Below, one piece after another: positions 1 through 8,109 of a stretch of DNA of 64,000 nucleotides (positions are counted from its first letter, which is position 1; each line of letters opens with the position of its first letter). Origin of the DNA: Acidobacteria bacterium RIFCSPLOWO2_12_FULL_66_21 (GTDB taxonomy: Bacteria; Acidobacteriota; Vicinamibacteria; Vicinamibacterales; 2-12-FULL-66-21); assembly GCA_001767455.1 (NCBI GenBank), contig MELC01000075.1:62001-126000 (forward strand), given 5' to 3'. The notes under the pieces are model-generated. The model was not told the DNA's origin. It did not search any database and saw nothing but the letters and a program-made list of their open reading frames with translations. A program made the translations under genes and the position numbers.

Positions 1-1
1 C

Positions 2-640
2 GCGACCGCCGCGCGCGCCGGCCTGCCCTTGCACATTCCCGAGGACATCGACGCGCTGTGCTGCGGCACGCCGTACTCGTCGAAGGGGTTCGAGAAGGCA
101 CACGCGATCGCCGTCAACAGGGCCATCGATCGTCTGTGGCAGGCGTCCAACGAGGGGCAGCTCCCGATCGTCGTCGACACCAGCCCGTGTGCGTACGGCC
201 TGCGCAACATCACGGGCCTGACCCCCGCGAATCGCGAGCGGGCCGCGCGGATGACCATCGTCGACGCCGTCGAGTACTTCGCATCCGAAGTGCTGCCGCA
301 CCTCTACGTGCGGCGGCGCGCCGCGTCGGTGACGCTGCACCCGGTGTGTTCGCTCGTGAAGATGGGGCTCGCGCCGAAGTTCTCGGCGATCGCCGAGGCG
401 TGCAGCGCGCGCGTCTTCGTCCCGCCCTCGGCCGGCTGCTGCGCATTCGCCGGGGACCGTGGATGGCTGGTGCCCGAGTTGACGGCCTCCGCGACGGCGG
501 CGGAAGCCGCCGAAGTGCACGCTGAGGATGCCGAGGGCTGGTACTCGTCGAGCCGAACCTGCGAGCTCGGAATGATCCGCGCCACCGGCAGGAACTATCG
601 GTCGTGGATCCACCTGCTCGACTGGGCGACGGGGACGTAG
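2..640 (+). CDS. FAD/Fe-S D-lactate dehydrogenase, C-terminal part (cut by window edge)
   Basis: The reading frame is open to the left edge, so only the last 212 residues are seen. It carries two cysteine-rich CCG motifs of the HdrB/GlpC type (LCCGTPYSSKG near the start, SAGCCAFAGDRG later) and the conserved SSRTCELGM tail. These are known from the C-terminal 4Fe-4S/CCG half of fused FAD-binding plus Fe-S D-lactate dehydrogenases, which oxidise D-lactate or other 2-hydroxy acids at the membrane. The second motif has Ala where relatives usually have Gly (CCGFAGDRG). A glycolate-oxidase-like 2-hydroxyacid dehydrogenase is the main alternative, because the FAD domain lies outside the window. Confidence 0.8.
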   Translation, partial: ATAARAGLPLHIPEDIDALCCGTPYSSKGFEKAHAIAVNRAIDRLWQASNEGQLPIVVDTSPCAYGLRNITGLTPANRERAARMTIVDAVEYFASEVLPHLYVRRRAASVTLHPVCSLVKMGLAPKFSAIAEACSARVFVPPSAGCCAFAGDRGWLVPELTASATAAEAAEVHAEDAEGWYSSSRTCELGMIRATGRNYRSWIHLLDWATGT

Positions 641-671
641 CTATCAGCTATCAGCTATCAGCTGTCAGCTA
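641..671. repeat. Tandem heptamer CTATCAG
   Basis: About four copies of CTATCAG, the last one degenerate, fill the gap between two convergent genes and run into the stop codon of the transglycosylase gene. This is one of several heptamer tracts in the window. Confidence 0.8.
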
Positions 672-1700
672 TTTCAGGCGGTCGGCAAGCAAGCCGACGG
701 TGAGCGCATAGCTGTGGGCGCAGTTGTAGCCAAGCAGCGCGTCGTAGTTCGGATACAGGAGGAAGCTGCGCGACCCGGCCTGTACGAGCGACGCCTGGAT
801 CGACGACGAGGGAAGCGGTGCGCCCCGCACCGTTCGCAGGCCGAAGCGGCGCCACTCCTTCAGCGAGCGCGGGTCCGTCATCTGCCGTTCGGCCCGGCAC
901 CCAGTCGCGCGTCGAGGAATCGCCAGCGCCGCCTCGTTGAGGCGTTTCGGGATCGTCACCTCGCGGCCCCACTGCCCCGTCGATGCCCATCCGTGCTCGT
1001 GCAGGTAGTAGGCGATGGAGGCGAAGACGTCAGGCAACGACGCCCAGATGTCGCGCCGTCCGTCGCCGTCGAAATCCTGCGCGTACTCCAGGTACTTCGA
1101 CGGCATGAACTGTGGCTGGCCGAGGGCGCCCGCCCACGATCCTTTCAGCTTGGCGAGCTCGATGTCGCCCCGGTTCACGATCTCGAGCGCGGCGAACAGC
1201 TCCTGCCTGAACATGTCGGACCGGCGCGGATCGTACGCCAGGGTGACCAGCGCGGGGATGGTCGGCCTGACGCCTGAAAACCGTCCAAAATTCGATTCCA
1301 GTCCCCACACCGAGACGATCACCTGCGGCCTCACGCCATGACGCGCGGCCACGCGCTTCAACAACGCGCGATTCGCCGACAGCATCCGCTGGGCCGTCTT
1401 CACCGTGGCTCGACTCAAGTGCTGCTTGAAGTAGGTCTCCAGGTCGAGCGTGAATTCGGCCTGTGTTCGATCGCGATCGAGAATCTGCGGCAGCGGCTCC
1501 TCGACGCCCTCCAGCGCCGCGTCGATGACTTCGGTCCGGATGCCCTTCGCCATCGCCTCGGCCCGCAGCACCGCCAGCCAGATTTCGAACGGCGGGGGTG
1601 GGGACGGTGGTGGTGCGACCGGCGGCGGCAGTTGAGCGTGCGTTCCGGCGGTTGCGAGGAGCAGGAGCGCCGCCACGCACGAGATCAGAGAGCGGCACAT
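669..1700 (-). CDS. Lytic murein transglycosylase, MltB family
   Basis: A secreted or lipid-anchored enzyme of 343 residues that cleaves peptidoglycan glycan strands to 1,6-anhydro products. The start at 1700 gives a clean signal peptide (MCRSLISCVAALLLLATAG) followed by a proline-rich linker. The MltB/SLT2 core follows: VSVWGLESNFGRF around residue 130 contains the catalytic glutamate, and GALGQPQFMPSKYL plus DFDGDGRRDIW are family signatures. The peptidoglycan-binding domain found in some homologues is absent. An upstream in-frame start at 1805 would add 35 residues before the signal peptide, so it was not chosen. It converges with the D-lactate dehydrogenase gene. Confidence 0.9.
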   Translation of the reverse strand: MCRSLISCVAALLLLATAGTHAQLPPPVAPPPSPPPPFEIWLAVLRAEAMAKGIRTEVIDAALEGVEEPLPQILDRDRTQAEFTLDLETYFKQHLSRATVKTAQRMLSANRALLKRVAARHGVRPQVIVSVWGLESNFGRFSGVRPTIPALVTLAYDPRRSDMFRQELFAALEIVNRGDIELAKLKGSWAGALGQPQFMPSKYLEYAQDFDGDGRRDIWASLPDVFASIAYYLHEHGWASTGQWGREVTIPKRLNEAALAIPRRATGCRAERQMTDPRSLKEWRRFGLRTVRGAPLPSSSIQASLVQAGSRSFLLYPNYDALLGYNCAHSYALTVGLLADRLK

Positions 1701-1827
1701 CTGCAGGAATTGTAGCAGCGGAGTACCTCTCGTGCGGGACGGTCTCGCGAACGGTTCAGCCGCCAGACCTCCGGAACGGCACAGTGATCCGGGCTTGCAA
1801 GCCATCTCGGTGTGGGGTGCCGGTGCT

Positions 1828-1920
1828 GAACCTGTAGAACCTGTAGAACCTGCAGAACCTGCAGAATCTGTAGAACCTGTAGAACCTGTAGAACCTCTTA
1901 GAACCTGTAGAACCTCTTAG
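1828..1920. repeat. Tandem 9-mer GAACCTGTA
   Basis: About ten near-identical copies of GAACCTGTA (variants GAACCTGCA, GAATCTGTA, GAACCTCTTA) lie between the transglycosylase and the next plus-strand gene. In one frame they spell an EPV/EPA repeat, but no convincing gene includes them. The tract ends 13 bp before the next start codon. Confidence 0.85.
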
Positions 1921-1933
1921 TTAGAATGTCCAT

Positions 1934-2719
1934 GTGCGATCCCTCCTTCGCGGTGCGGCCGACTTCGCGCGGCAGATCGGCGGCATTCTGGCCGCCGTGC
2001 TGCCGGCGCGGTACTGGTCTGCGGTCGATCCGTACGTCCCCGTGACGTCATCCGCGATGCCCTCTTCGATCCTGACTTTTCTCGCGGGGACGGCAATCGG
2101 CATCCCGGGATTCCTCGACCACGCCTCGGCCATCGCCTCGGCCGGCAACGACGCAATGCTGAAGGCCGCAACAGGGCCGGGAGGCGACAGCGTGACGACG
2201 GCGATGCCGGTGGCGATGGCCAGCTTGTCCCTGTTCACGTTCCTGCTGATGACGCCCGCCGGCTGGGCGACGCTGTACCTGTGCGGGAGCGGCGGCGCTC
2301 GGGTCCTGGCTTCCGTGTGCGGCGAACCGTGCGGTGACTTGATCCTCTCTCTCGTCGATTCGACGGCGACCCGCGCGTGGCGCGACACGAAAGCACGCCG
2401 CGCCGCTGCCCGCCGCCTCGCACTGGAAGGGCCCGAGGTGCCGGACCGCGTCGTGCGCGGATCTCGTGTCGGTCTGCCGGACGCGGAACTCGTGATTGTG
2501 TCGTCACGCAGGAAGCCGGAGTGGGACGCCGGGACTGTCGTCATCACCGACCAGACCACCTACCGCGTCGGGCCGATTGTCGAGCGGCACATGAATGGCC
2601 GCCTGCGAACGCTGTATCCGCTCAACGAGCACAAGGATCTCGAAGCGTTCAGGCGGACGGTGCGGTACGAGCTCCCGCAGCGTGTCGAACGGGAACCGAT
2701 CAGCGATGGCGCAGCGTGA
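1934..2719 (+). CDS. Uncharacterised membrane protein
   Basis: A 261-residue protein I do not recognise, starting at GTG. It has hydrophobic stretches around residues 45-60 and 95-125, a cysteine pair in a VCGEPCGD segment, and a basic region followed by a soluble C-terminal third. The first hydrophobic part may be a membrane insertion rather than a cleaved signal. Its last 20 bp overlap the end of the convergent MFS gene. A regular amino-acid pattern and lack of stops support coding, but no domain is assigned. The start is uncertain because no clear ribosome site precedes it and the 9-mer repeat abuts it. Confidence 0.55.
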   Translation: MRSLLRGAADFARQIGGILAAVLPARYWSAVDPYVPVTSSAMPSSILTFLAGTAIGIPGFLDHASAIASAGNDAMLKAATGPGGDSVTTAMPVAMASLSLFTFLLMTPAGWATLYLCGSGGARVLASVCGEPCGDLILSLVDSTATRAWRDTKARRAAARRLALEGPEVPDRVVRGSRVGLPDAELVIVSSRRKPEWDAGTVVITDQTTYRVGPIVERHMNGRLRTLYPLNEHKDLEAFRRTVRYELPQRVEREPISDGAA

Positions 2720-4064
2720 CAGGCTCCAGCCTGGGCATCAGCGCCTGCACGATGGCGAGCGCCACCAGGTATGCGGACGCCGCGATGATGAAGACCGGGA
2801 CGTAGCTTCCGGTCGCCTCGAGGATATGGCCGGTGACCTTGGCGATCAGCATCCCGCCAATGGCGCCGGCCGTTCCGCCAAGGCCGACAACGGAGCCGAC
2901 CGCCTGCCGTGGAAACGTATCCGAGACGAGCGTGAAGAGGTTCGCCGACCAGCCCTGGTGCGCGGCGGCGGCGATGCTGACGAGCAGGACCGCGAACCAG
3001 AGATTGGTGGCGTGGGAGGCGAGCGGAATCGGCACCACGGCCAGCGCGCACACGAGCATCGCGGTCTTGCGGCCGCGGTTCACGGTCCAGCCGCGCTTGA
3101 TCAACGCCGATGACAGCCATCCACCGCCGATGCTGCCGACGTCGGCGGCCAGGTAGATCGCGACCAGCGGCGGCCCGATCGTGCTCAGGTTGATCCCGTA
3201 GTTGCGGTGGAGGAAGTCGGGAATCCAGAACAGGTAAAGCCACCAGATCGGATCGGTGAGGAACTTCGCGATGGCGAAGGCCCACGTCTGCCGGTGCGGC
3301 AGCAACGCGCGCCAGGGGATGCGCACCGCCGCGTCGGGCGGATCGCTGCGGATGTAGGCGAGCTCCGCGGCGCCCACACGCGCGTGACTCTCGGGATGGC
3401 CGTACCACGGGAGCCACAAGAGCAGCCACACGAAACCCAGCGCGCCCGTGGCGATGAACGCCCAGTACCAGCCGAAGTGGAGCGTCACCACCGGCACGAT
3501 GAACGCGGCGAGCAGGACACCCACGTTCGTGCCCGAGTTGAAGATGCCCGTCGCCAGCGCCCGCTCGCGCTTGGGGAACCACTCCGCGACGACCTTGATG
3601 GCTGCGGGGAAATTCCCGGACTCGCCGACGCCGAGCGCGAGCCGCGCGAACATGAATCCGGCCACCGACCCGCTGTAGGTCAGGCCGACGATCGCCAGCA
3701 TCGCGGCAAACCCCGGGCCGAACACCGCGGCCTCCGCATGCGCCATCGCCGCGATGCTCCAGACGACGATCGCGATGGCGAAACCCCTCTTTGCGCCGAG
3801 CCAGTCCATCATGCGCCCGGCAAGCAACAGCCCGCACGCGTAGGCGAGCTGGAACGTGAAGATGATGTCGCCGTAATCGATTTCGCTCCAGCCGAATTCC
3901 GCCTGCAGCGTGGGCTTCAGGATGCTGATGACCTGCCGGTCGACGTAGTTGATCGTGGCGGCAAAGAAGAGCAGCGCGCAGATCACCCAGCGGTAATGTC
4001 CACGCCGCGCTCCGGGAGCGGAGAGGGCGGCGGCGGCATCGACGGACAGCGACGGATTCGACAC
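2700..4064 (-). CDS. MFS transporter, hexuronate (ExuT-like) type
   Basis: A 454-residue inner-membrane symporter of the anion:cation symporter branch of the MFS. Signatures are NYVDRQVISILKPTLQ in the first helix region, GWSEIDYGDI, and LALGVGESGNFPAAIKVVAEWFP in the fourth helix region, matching hexuronate/glucarate importers. GTG at 4064 is chosen because GGGAGG sits just upstream. The gene lies 38 bp after the UxaA-type dehydratase gene, last in a five-gene operon, so it probably imports the sugar acid that the operon degrades. The exact substrate (galacturonate, glucuronate, galactonate or similar) cannot be read from sequence. Confidence 0.87.
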   Translation of the reverse strand: MSNPSLSVDAAAALSAPGARRGHYRWVICALLFFAATINYVDRQVISILKPTLQAEFGWSEIDYGDIIFTFQLAYACGLLLAGRMMDWLGAKRGFAIAIVVWSIAAMAHAEAAVFGPGFAAMLAIVGLTYSGSVAGFMFARLALGVGESGNFPAAIKVVAEWFPKRERALATGIFNSGTNVGVLLAAFIVPVVTLHFGWYWAFIATGALGFVWLLLWLPWYGHPESHARVGAAELAYIRSDPPDAAVRIPWRALLPHRQTWAFAIAKFLTDPIWWLYLFWIPDFLHRNYGINLSTIGPPLVAIYLAADVGSIGGGWLSSALIKRGWTVNRGRKTAMLVCALAVVPIPLASHATNLWFAVLLVSIAAAAHQGWSANLFTLVSDTFPRQAVGSVVGLGGTAGAIGGMLIAKVTGHILEATGSYVPVFIIAASAYLVALAIVQALMPRLEPVTLRHR

Positions 4065-4102
4065 GGACCCTCCCGCCTGGCGCGCGAGGCGCCGGACATC
4101 GA

Positions 4103-5278
4103 TCAGATGGTTGGATTCCGACGATGAATGGCGAATTCGCGATGGCCGAGCCGCTCGGCGGCCGTCCGCCGTCCCGAGGCGACGGTCAGCACGTCCGCGA
4201 ACAGGCGGTCGGCGGCGGCGTCGAGCGTTTCCGAGTCGTCCATGATCGCGCTCACGTCGAGATCGATGTTGTCGGCCATCTGCCGCGCGGTCCGCGCGTT
4301 GCCGGTGACCTTGAGCACGGGCGCAATCGGGTTGCCCGTCGGCGTCCCGAGCCCGGTCGTGAACACCACGACCTGCGCGCCCCCGCCGACCATGCCCGTC
4401 ACGGATTCGACGTCGAGGCCGGGCGTGTCCATCACGGTCAACCCCTTGCGCGCGATCGGCGCGGCGTAGGCCACGACATCCTCCAGCGGCGCGCGCTCTC
4501 CGCCCTTGTGCGTCGCGCCGAGCGACTTCTCTTCGATCGTGGTCAGCCCGCCGCGGATGTTCCCCGGCGAGGGCTGCGTCCCGCGAATGTCGAGCCCGAG
4601 CGACCGCGCCTCGGTCTCGACGCGCGTGATGATCCGAATCAGCTTCGTCGCCGTGGCGGGGCGCGTGGCGCGCGCAGCCAGCACGTGCTCCGCGCCCATG
4701 ATCTCCGCGATCTCGCCGAGCACGGCGCTCCCGCCAAGCTCCACGAGCCGATCGGTGACACGCCCGAGCGTCGGATTGGAGGCCAGTCCCGACGTGTAGT
4801 CCGACCCGCCGCACTTCAGCGACAGCACGAGTTCAGAGATGTCGCACCATTCGCGCTCCTCGGTGGCAAGCGCCCCGGCGAAGCCCTGCGCGATGCGGGT
4901 CCCCTTCTCCGTCGTGCGGACCGTCCCCCCCTCGGCCTGGATGGCGACGATCTCGACCAGCTTTCCGTGACGCCGTGCGGTATCGGCCAGGTGCTGTGCG
5001 ATGACCTGCTCGCAGCCCAGCGCGACCACGACGACCGCGCCGACATTCGGGTGGGCGCAATACGCGGCAAGCGTCTCGTGCGTGACGCGCATGTCGGGCC
5101 CGAGCTGGCCGCAGCCGGCCAGGTGCGGGACGGCGGTCCCGACGGGTGCCGCGGCCGCCGCAATCCGCTCGGCCACGAGCGAGGAACAGATCACGGTCGG
5201 GACGACGAGGACGTGGTTGCGCGTCCCCACGCGGCCGTCGGGGCGACGATAGCCCATGAAGCCGGGACGTTCGCTCAT
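4103..5278 (-). CDS. UxaA-type dehydratase, large (C-terminal) subunit
   Basis: A 391-residue protein of the altronate/galactarate dehydratase family, the large domain of UxaA or GarD. Motifs include GYRRPDGRVGTRNHVLVVPTV at the N-terminus, PHLAGCGQLGPD, LKCGGSDYTSGLASNP and GGGAQVVVFTTGLGTPTGNP. Family members dehydrate aldonic or aldaric acids to 2-keto-3-deoxy acids using a metal centre. The N-terminal SAF domain is supplied by a separate gene immediately upstream, overlapping by an ATGA at 5275-5278. A split organisation is also seen in sulfolactate sulfolyase (SuyAB), which remains an alternative. The KDG kinase and KDPG aldolase next door favour a sugar-acid dehydratase. Confidence 0.85.
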   Translation of the reverse strand: MSERPGFMGYRRPDGRVGTRNHVLVVPTVICSSLVAERIAAAAAPVGTAVPHLAGCGQLGPDMRVTHETLAAYCAHPNVGAVVVVALGCEQVIAQHLADTARRHGKLVEIVAIQAEGGTVRTTEKGTRIAQGFAGALATEEREWCDISELVLSLKCGGSDYTSGLASNPTLGRVTDRLVELGGSAVLGEIAEIMGAEHVLAARATRPATATKLIRIITRVETEARSLGLDIRGTQPSPGNIRGGLTTIEEKSLGATHKGGERAPLEDVVAYAAPIARKGLTVMDTPGLDVESVTGMVGGGAQVVVFTTGLGTPTGNPIAPVLKVTGNARTARQMADNIDLDVSAIMDDSETLDAAADRLFADVLTVASGRRTAAERLGHREFAIHRRNPTI

Positions 5279-5643
5279 GCGCGTTCCTTCGAGGGCGTCA
5301 CCGGCCCGACGAGGCCGCCACGATCGTCGGGCTCCGCCAGGCGCGGCGCGGGCTCACCCGTCGCGCTGTGCGCGAGGTCCCCACGGCCGCGGCTGCTCGA
5401 CAGGTTGTGGGTGTGCACGTGCGCGCCGGCGGCAATCGCCGCACTCGCCAGGCCGATGGGACTGCCGTACTTGACGACCGGGGCGCCGGCGGCGATTGCC
5501 TGGAGCGCAATCTTGTGCCCGGGCGGGATCGCCTCGCGGACCACCAGTGTGCCCCCATCGATCTGCAGCCGCCGCTCGGGCTCGAGCTGTTCGAGCGCCG
5601 TCGCGACGTTGTCGCGCGACGAGATCACGAGCACCGCCTTCAC
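5275..5643 (-). CDS. UxaA-type dehydratase, small SAF-domain subunit
   Basis: A 122-residue protein matching the N-terminal SAF domain of altronate dehydratase (VVREAIPPGHKIALQAIAAG, then YGSPIGLASAAIAAGAHVHTHNL). It should pair with the large subunit encoded right after it. Starts at GTG 5643, overlapping the SDR stop by four bases (GTGA), and ends in an ATGA overlap with the large subunit, so all three are translationally coupled. The C-terminal 40 residues are longer and less regular than the usual SAF domain. Confidence 0.83.
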   Translation of the reverse strand: MKAVLVISSRDNVATALEQLEPERRLQIDGGTLVVREAIPPGHKIALQAIAAGAPVVKYGSPIGLASAAIAAGAHVHTHNLSSSRGRGDLAHSATGEPAPRLAEPDDRGGLVGPVTPSKERA

Positions 5644-6407
5644 TGGTTCACCCCGCTCGCCAGAAACCCCCCATCGACCGCGAGGACGTGACCCGTCACG
5701 AACGCGGCGGCATCCGACGCGAGGAACACCGCCGCGCCGACGAGCTCCTCGAGCCGGCCGAAACGGCGCATGGGCGTCCGCAGCAGGAATTCCTGTCCGC
5801 GCGGCGAGTCGAGCAGCGCCGCGTTCAGGTCGGTCCGGAACACGCCGGGCGCAATGGCGTTGACCGCGACCCCGTGAGGCGCCCACTCCACGGCCAGCGC
5901 CCTGGTCAGGCCGGCGACCGCCGACTTGCTCGCGGTGTAGGCCGCCACTTCGTAGAGGCCGAGGAACGACGACAGCGAGGCGATCGTGATGATGCGTCCC
6001 GACCCCTGCGCGACCATCTGTCTTCCGAACACGCGGCACGCGCGCAACGTCCCGGTCAGGTTCGTCTCGATGATGCTGTGCCAGTCCGCTTCGTCCATGT
6101 CGAGCGTGGCGACGCGTTTGATGATGCCCGCCGCCGAGACCAGCACGTCCACGCGCCCGAACGTCTCGATGCACCGGTCGCGCAGCCGCTCGAGCGACGC
6201 GGCGTCTGCCACGTCGGCCGGCACGCGGAGCGTCCGTCGGTTCAGGGACTCGATCTCCGCGGCGGCCCGATCGACGAGATCCGCCCGGCGGCCCGTCGCG
6301 ACGACATCCGCTCCGGCCTCGGCCAGTCCGATGGCGAGCACCCGGCCGATGCCGCTGGTGCCGCCGACGACGACGGCGGTGCGGCCGGTGAGATCGAAGA
6401 GGGCCAT
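5640..6407 (-). CDS. SDR-family oxidoreductase of sugar-acid catabolism
   Basis: A 255-residue short-chain dehydrogenase. It shows the cofactor motif GGTSGIGRVLA near the N-terminus, the SAAG motif (NNAG equivalent), an active-site serine in ASLSSFLGL, and YTASK with catalytic Tyr/Lys. It resembles 2-deoxygluconate 3-dehydrogenase / gluconate 5-dehydrogenase relatives, so it probably interconverts a keto and hydroxy sugar acid before or after the dehydratase. The ATG overlaps the regulator stop by one base (TGATG). The exact substrate is inferred only from the operon. Confidence 0.88.
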   Translation of the reverse strand: MALFDLTGRTAVVVGGTSGIGRVLAIGLAEAGADVVATGRRADLVDRAAAEIESLNRRTLRVPADVADAASLERLRDRCIETFGRVDVLVSAAGIIKRVATLDMDEADWHSIIETNLTGTLRACRVFGRQMVAQGSGRIITIASLSSFLGLYEVAAYTASKSAVAGLTRALAVEWAPHGVAVNAIAPGVFRTDLNAALLDSPRGQEFLLRTPMRRFGRLEELVGAAVFLASDAAAFVTGHVLAVDGGFLASGVNQ

Positions 6408-7210
6408 CAGTGCGCCGCCTGGCGTCGCCGCGGGCGCCCACTCCGCGCGGCGGGCGGCGGTGCGGCCGCCCCCGCGGGCTGCGCGTCGTCGGCAGGCTCC
6501 TTCGACTGGTACTCGCGTGCTTGCATGAGGTGGTCTTCCATCGCGCGTTTGGCCGCGTTGACGTCGCGCGCGCGGATCGCCTGATAGATGCGGCGGTGCA
6601 TGTCCGCCGCGTCGCGCAGATCGCGATCGCTCGCACGCGCTGCCGTGTCGCGGCGCCGCTCGTAATACAGTCCCGAGATCATCTCGACGAGCGACGCCAC
6701 GATGGGATTGGCCGACGCCGCGGCGACCGAGCGATGGAAGTTGATGTCGTGCACGAGGAAGAGCTGCGGATCGTTCAGCGACGCGAACAGGCCGGACACC
6801 TCGTCGGCGAGCGTCGCCACCTGTTCGGGCGTCGCCCGTTCGGCCGCGAGACCGGCCGCGCCCACCTCGAGAATCCGGCGCGCCTCGTACATCTCCTCGC
6901 GGGTGAACCCGTGCAGCGCGGCAAGAAAACTGAGCGGCTCGGATCCGAGCGCCGGTGGTCCGTCCGGAATGTAGGTGCCGGACCCGTGACGCGACCGCAC
7001 GACGCCGATCGCGGCCAGCGCGTGCAGCGCCGCACGCACGCTCGGACGGCTGACGCCGATCTGGCTCGCGAGATCGCGCTCGGCAGGGAGCCGGTCCCCC
7101 GGACGGAGCCGGCCGCGGTCGATGAGATCCCGCACGAACGTAATCACCCGATCGGCGCTGCCCTCGAGAACGCGCTCCTCGCCTTGTCGACGCTCGCCTG
7201 TGGTGGACAT
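6407..7210 (-). CDS. GntR-type transcriptional regulator, FadR subfamily
   Basis: A regulator of about 267 residues. The N-terminal winged helix (LRPGDRLPAERDLASQIGVSRPSVRAAL, here split as LRPGDRLPAERDLA + SQIGVSRPSVRAAL) is followed by a helical FCD ligand domain with the metal-type residues D/N-H-H (VHDINFHRSV, later ADMHRRIY). FCD regulators usually bind organic acids and repress nearby catabolic genes. The operator dyad ends three bases upstream of the chosen ATG, and no Shine-Dalgarno is visible. The start at 7252 would put the dyad inside the gene. The C-terminus is an Ala/Pro/Arg-rich tail. First gene of the operon. Confidence 0.88.
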   Translation of the reverse strand: MSTTGERRQGEERVLEGSADRVITFVRDLIDRGRLRPGDRLPAERDLASQIGVSRPSVRAALHALAAIGVVRSRHGSGTYIPDGPPALGSEPLSFLAALHGFTREEMYEARRILEVGAAGLAAERATPEQVATLADEVSGLFASLNDPQLFLVHDINFHRSVAAASANPIVASLVEMISGLYYERRRDTAARASDRDLRDAADMHRRIYQAIRARDVNAAKRAMEDHLMQAREYQSKEPADDAQPAGAAAPPPAARSGRPRRRQAAH

Positions 7211-7212
7211 GA

Positions 7213-7250
7213 ATTGGTCTAACCAATCATCAGCATAGTGGACACACCAC
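7213..7250. promoter_or_regulatory. Probable GntR/FadR-type operator dyads
   Basis: 7213-7227 is a perfect inverted repeat, ATTGGT-CTA-ACCAAT. It fits the known TnGTnnnACnA consensus of FadR-subfamily regulators. A second dyad, GTGG-N5-CCAC, lies at 7238-7250. Both sit between the promoter at 7296-7323 and the regulator gene, the expected place for autoregulation and control of the divergent eda-kdgK pair. Confidence 0.7.
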
Positions 7251-7295
7251 ATCGCATTTCGATGCCATGGAAGGCGTCATCCGCAGCCGCCGCAG

Positions 7296-7323
7296 ATTTT
7301 ACATCTACTGGTTAATATGTCAA
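7296..7323 (-). promoter_or_regulatory. Sigma70-like promoter of the sugar-acid operon
   Basis: On the minus strand TTGACA (7323-7318) is followed after 16 bp by TAAAAT (7301-7296), one of the few near-consensus vegetative promoters in the window, in a locally AT-rich stretch. It would start transcription near 7289, upstream of the operator dyads and the GntR gene. Confidence 0.7.
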
Positions 7324-7434
7324 ATAAATCAACACTTTGTGAGCAGCATTCCGCGGACCTGTGACTTGCACAGTGGTCCGTCCACACGGTAATGTGCCAG
7401 CAGGAGATCGCGTCCGGCTCGACTTCGACGCAGG

Positions 7435-8109
7435 ATGGATGGGACGATGACGACCACGATGACACGCGAGACGACGACGGGCGCGATCGAGGCAGCGGGC
7501 GTGGTGGCGGTGATTCGGCTCAATGACCCGACCCGGCTCCGGGCAGTCGTCGACGCGATTGGCGCGGGCGGCGTGCGCGCGCTGGAAGTCACGATGACCG
7601 TGCCGGGCGCCGTCCGGCTCATCGCCGAGCTCGCGCCCGTGATCCCGGCCGACTTCCTGCTCGGCGCCGGCACGGTGACCGACGCCGACACCGCGGTGCG
7701 CGTGATGGAGGCGGGAGCGCGCTTCGTGGTCGGGCCGGTATTCCGCCGCGACGTGATCGCCGCCTGCCATGCCCGCGGCGTGCCGGTGATGCCCGGGTGT
7801 TTCTCTCCGACCGAGATTCTCGACGCGTGGGAGGCCGGCGCCGACATCGTCAAGGTCTTTCCGGCCACCGTGCTCGGGCCGTCGTACTTCAAGGATCTGC
7901 GCGGTCCCCTCCCGCACGTGAAGCTGATGCCGACCGGTGGGGTCACCCTGGACAACGCGGGCGACTGGATCAGGGCGGGCGCGGTCGCCGTGGGCGTCGG
8001 CACCGCGCTCCTCGATGCGAAGGCGATCGCGTCCGGCAACTACGACGTGCTGCGCGCGAACGCCGAGCGGATCGTCGCGAACGTCGCCGCTGCCAGAAAA
8101 GGTGCGTGA
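7435..8109 (+). CDS. eda: 2-keto-3-deoxy-6-phosphogluconate (KDPG) aldolase
   Basis: A 224-residue class I aldolase splitting KDPG into pyruvate and glyceraldehyde-3-phosphate. The Schiff-base lysine is in ADIVKVFPA (Lys140 from this start), the proton-handling glutamate in ALEVTM (Glu51), and the phosphate-binding PTGGV loop is present. The usual family length is about 210. ATG at 7435 is used; ATG 7447 is an equally possible start with a weak ribosome site. It is divergent from the GntR operon and overlaps the kinase start by one base (TGATG). Confidence 0.92.
   Translation: MDGTMTTTMTRETTTGAIEAAGVVAVIRLNDPTRLRAVVDAIGAGGVRALEVTMTVPGAVRLIAELAPVIPADFLLGAGTVTDADTAVRVMEAGARFVVGPVFRRDVIAACHARGVPVMPGCFSPTEILDAWEAGADIVKVFPATVLGPSYFKDLRGPLPHVKLMPTGGVTLDNAGDWIRAGAVAVGVGTALLDAKAIASGNYDVLRANAERIVANVAAARKGA

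Noticed and set aside
2700-4814. Starting the MFS gene at the long upstream open frame
   Set aside because: The added residues overlap the dehydratase gene in another frame and are Arg-rich. GTG 4064 with a strong ribosome site is better.
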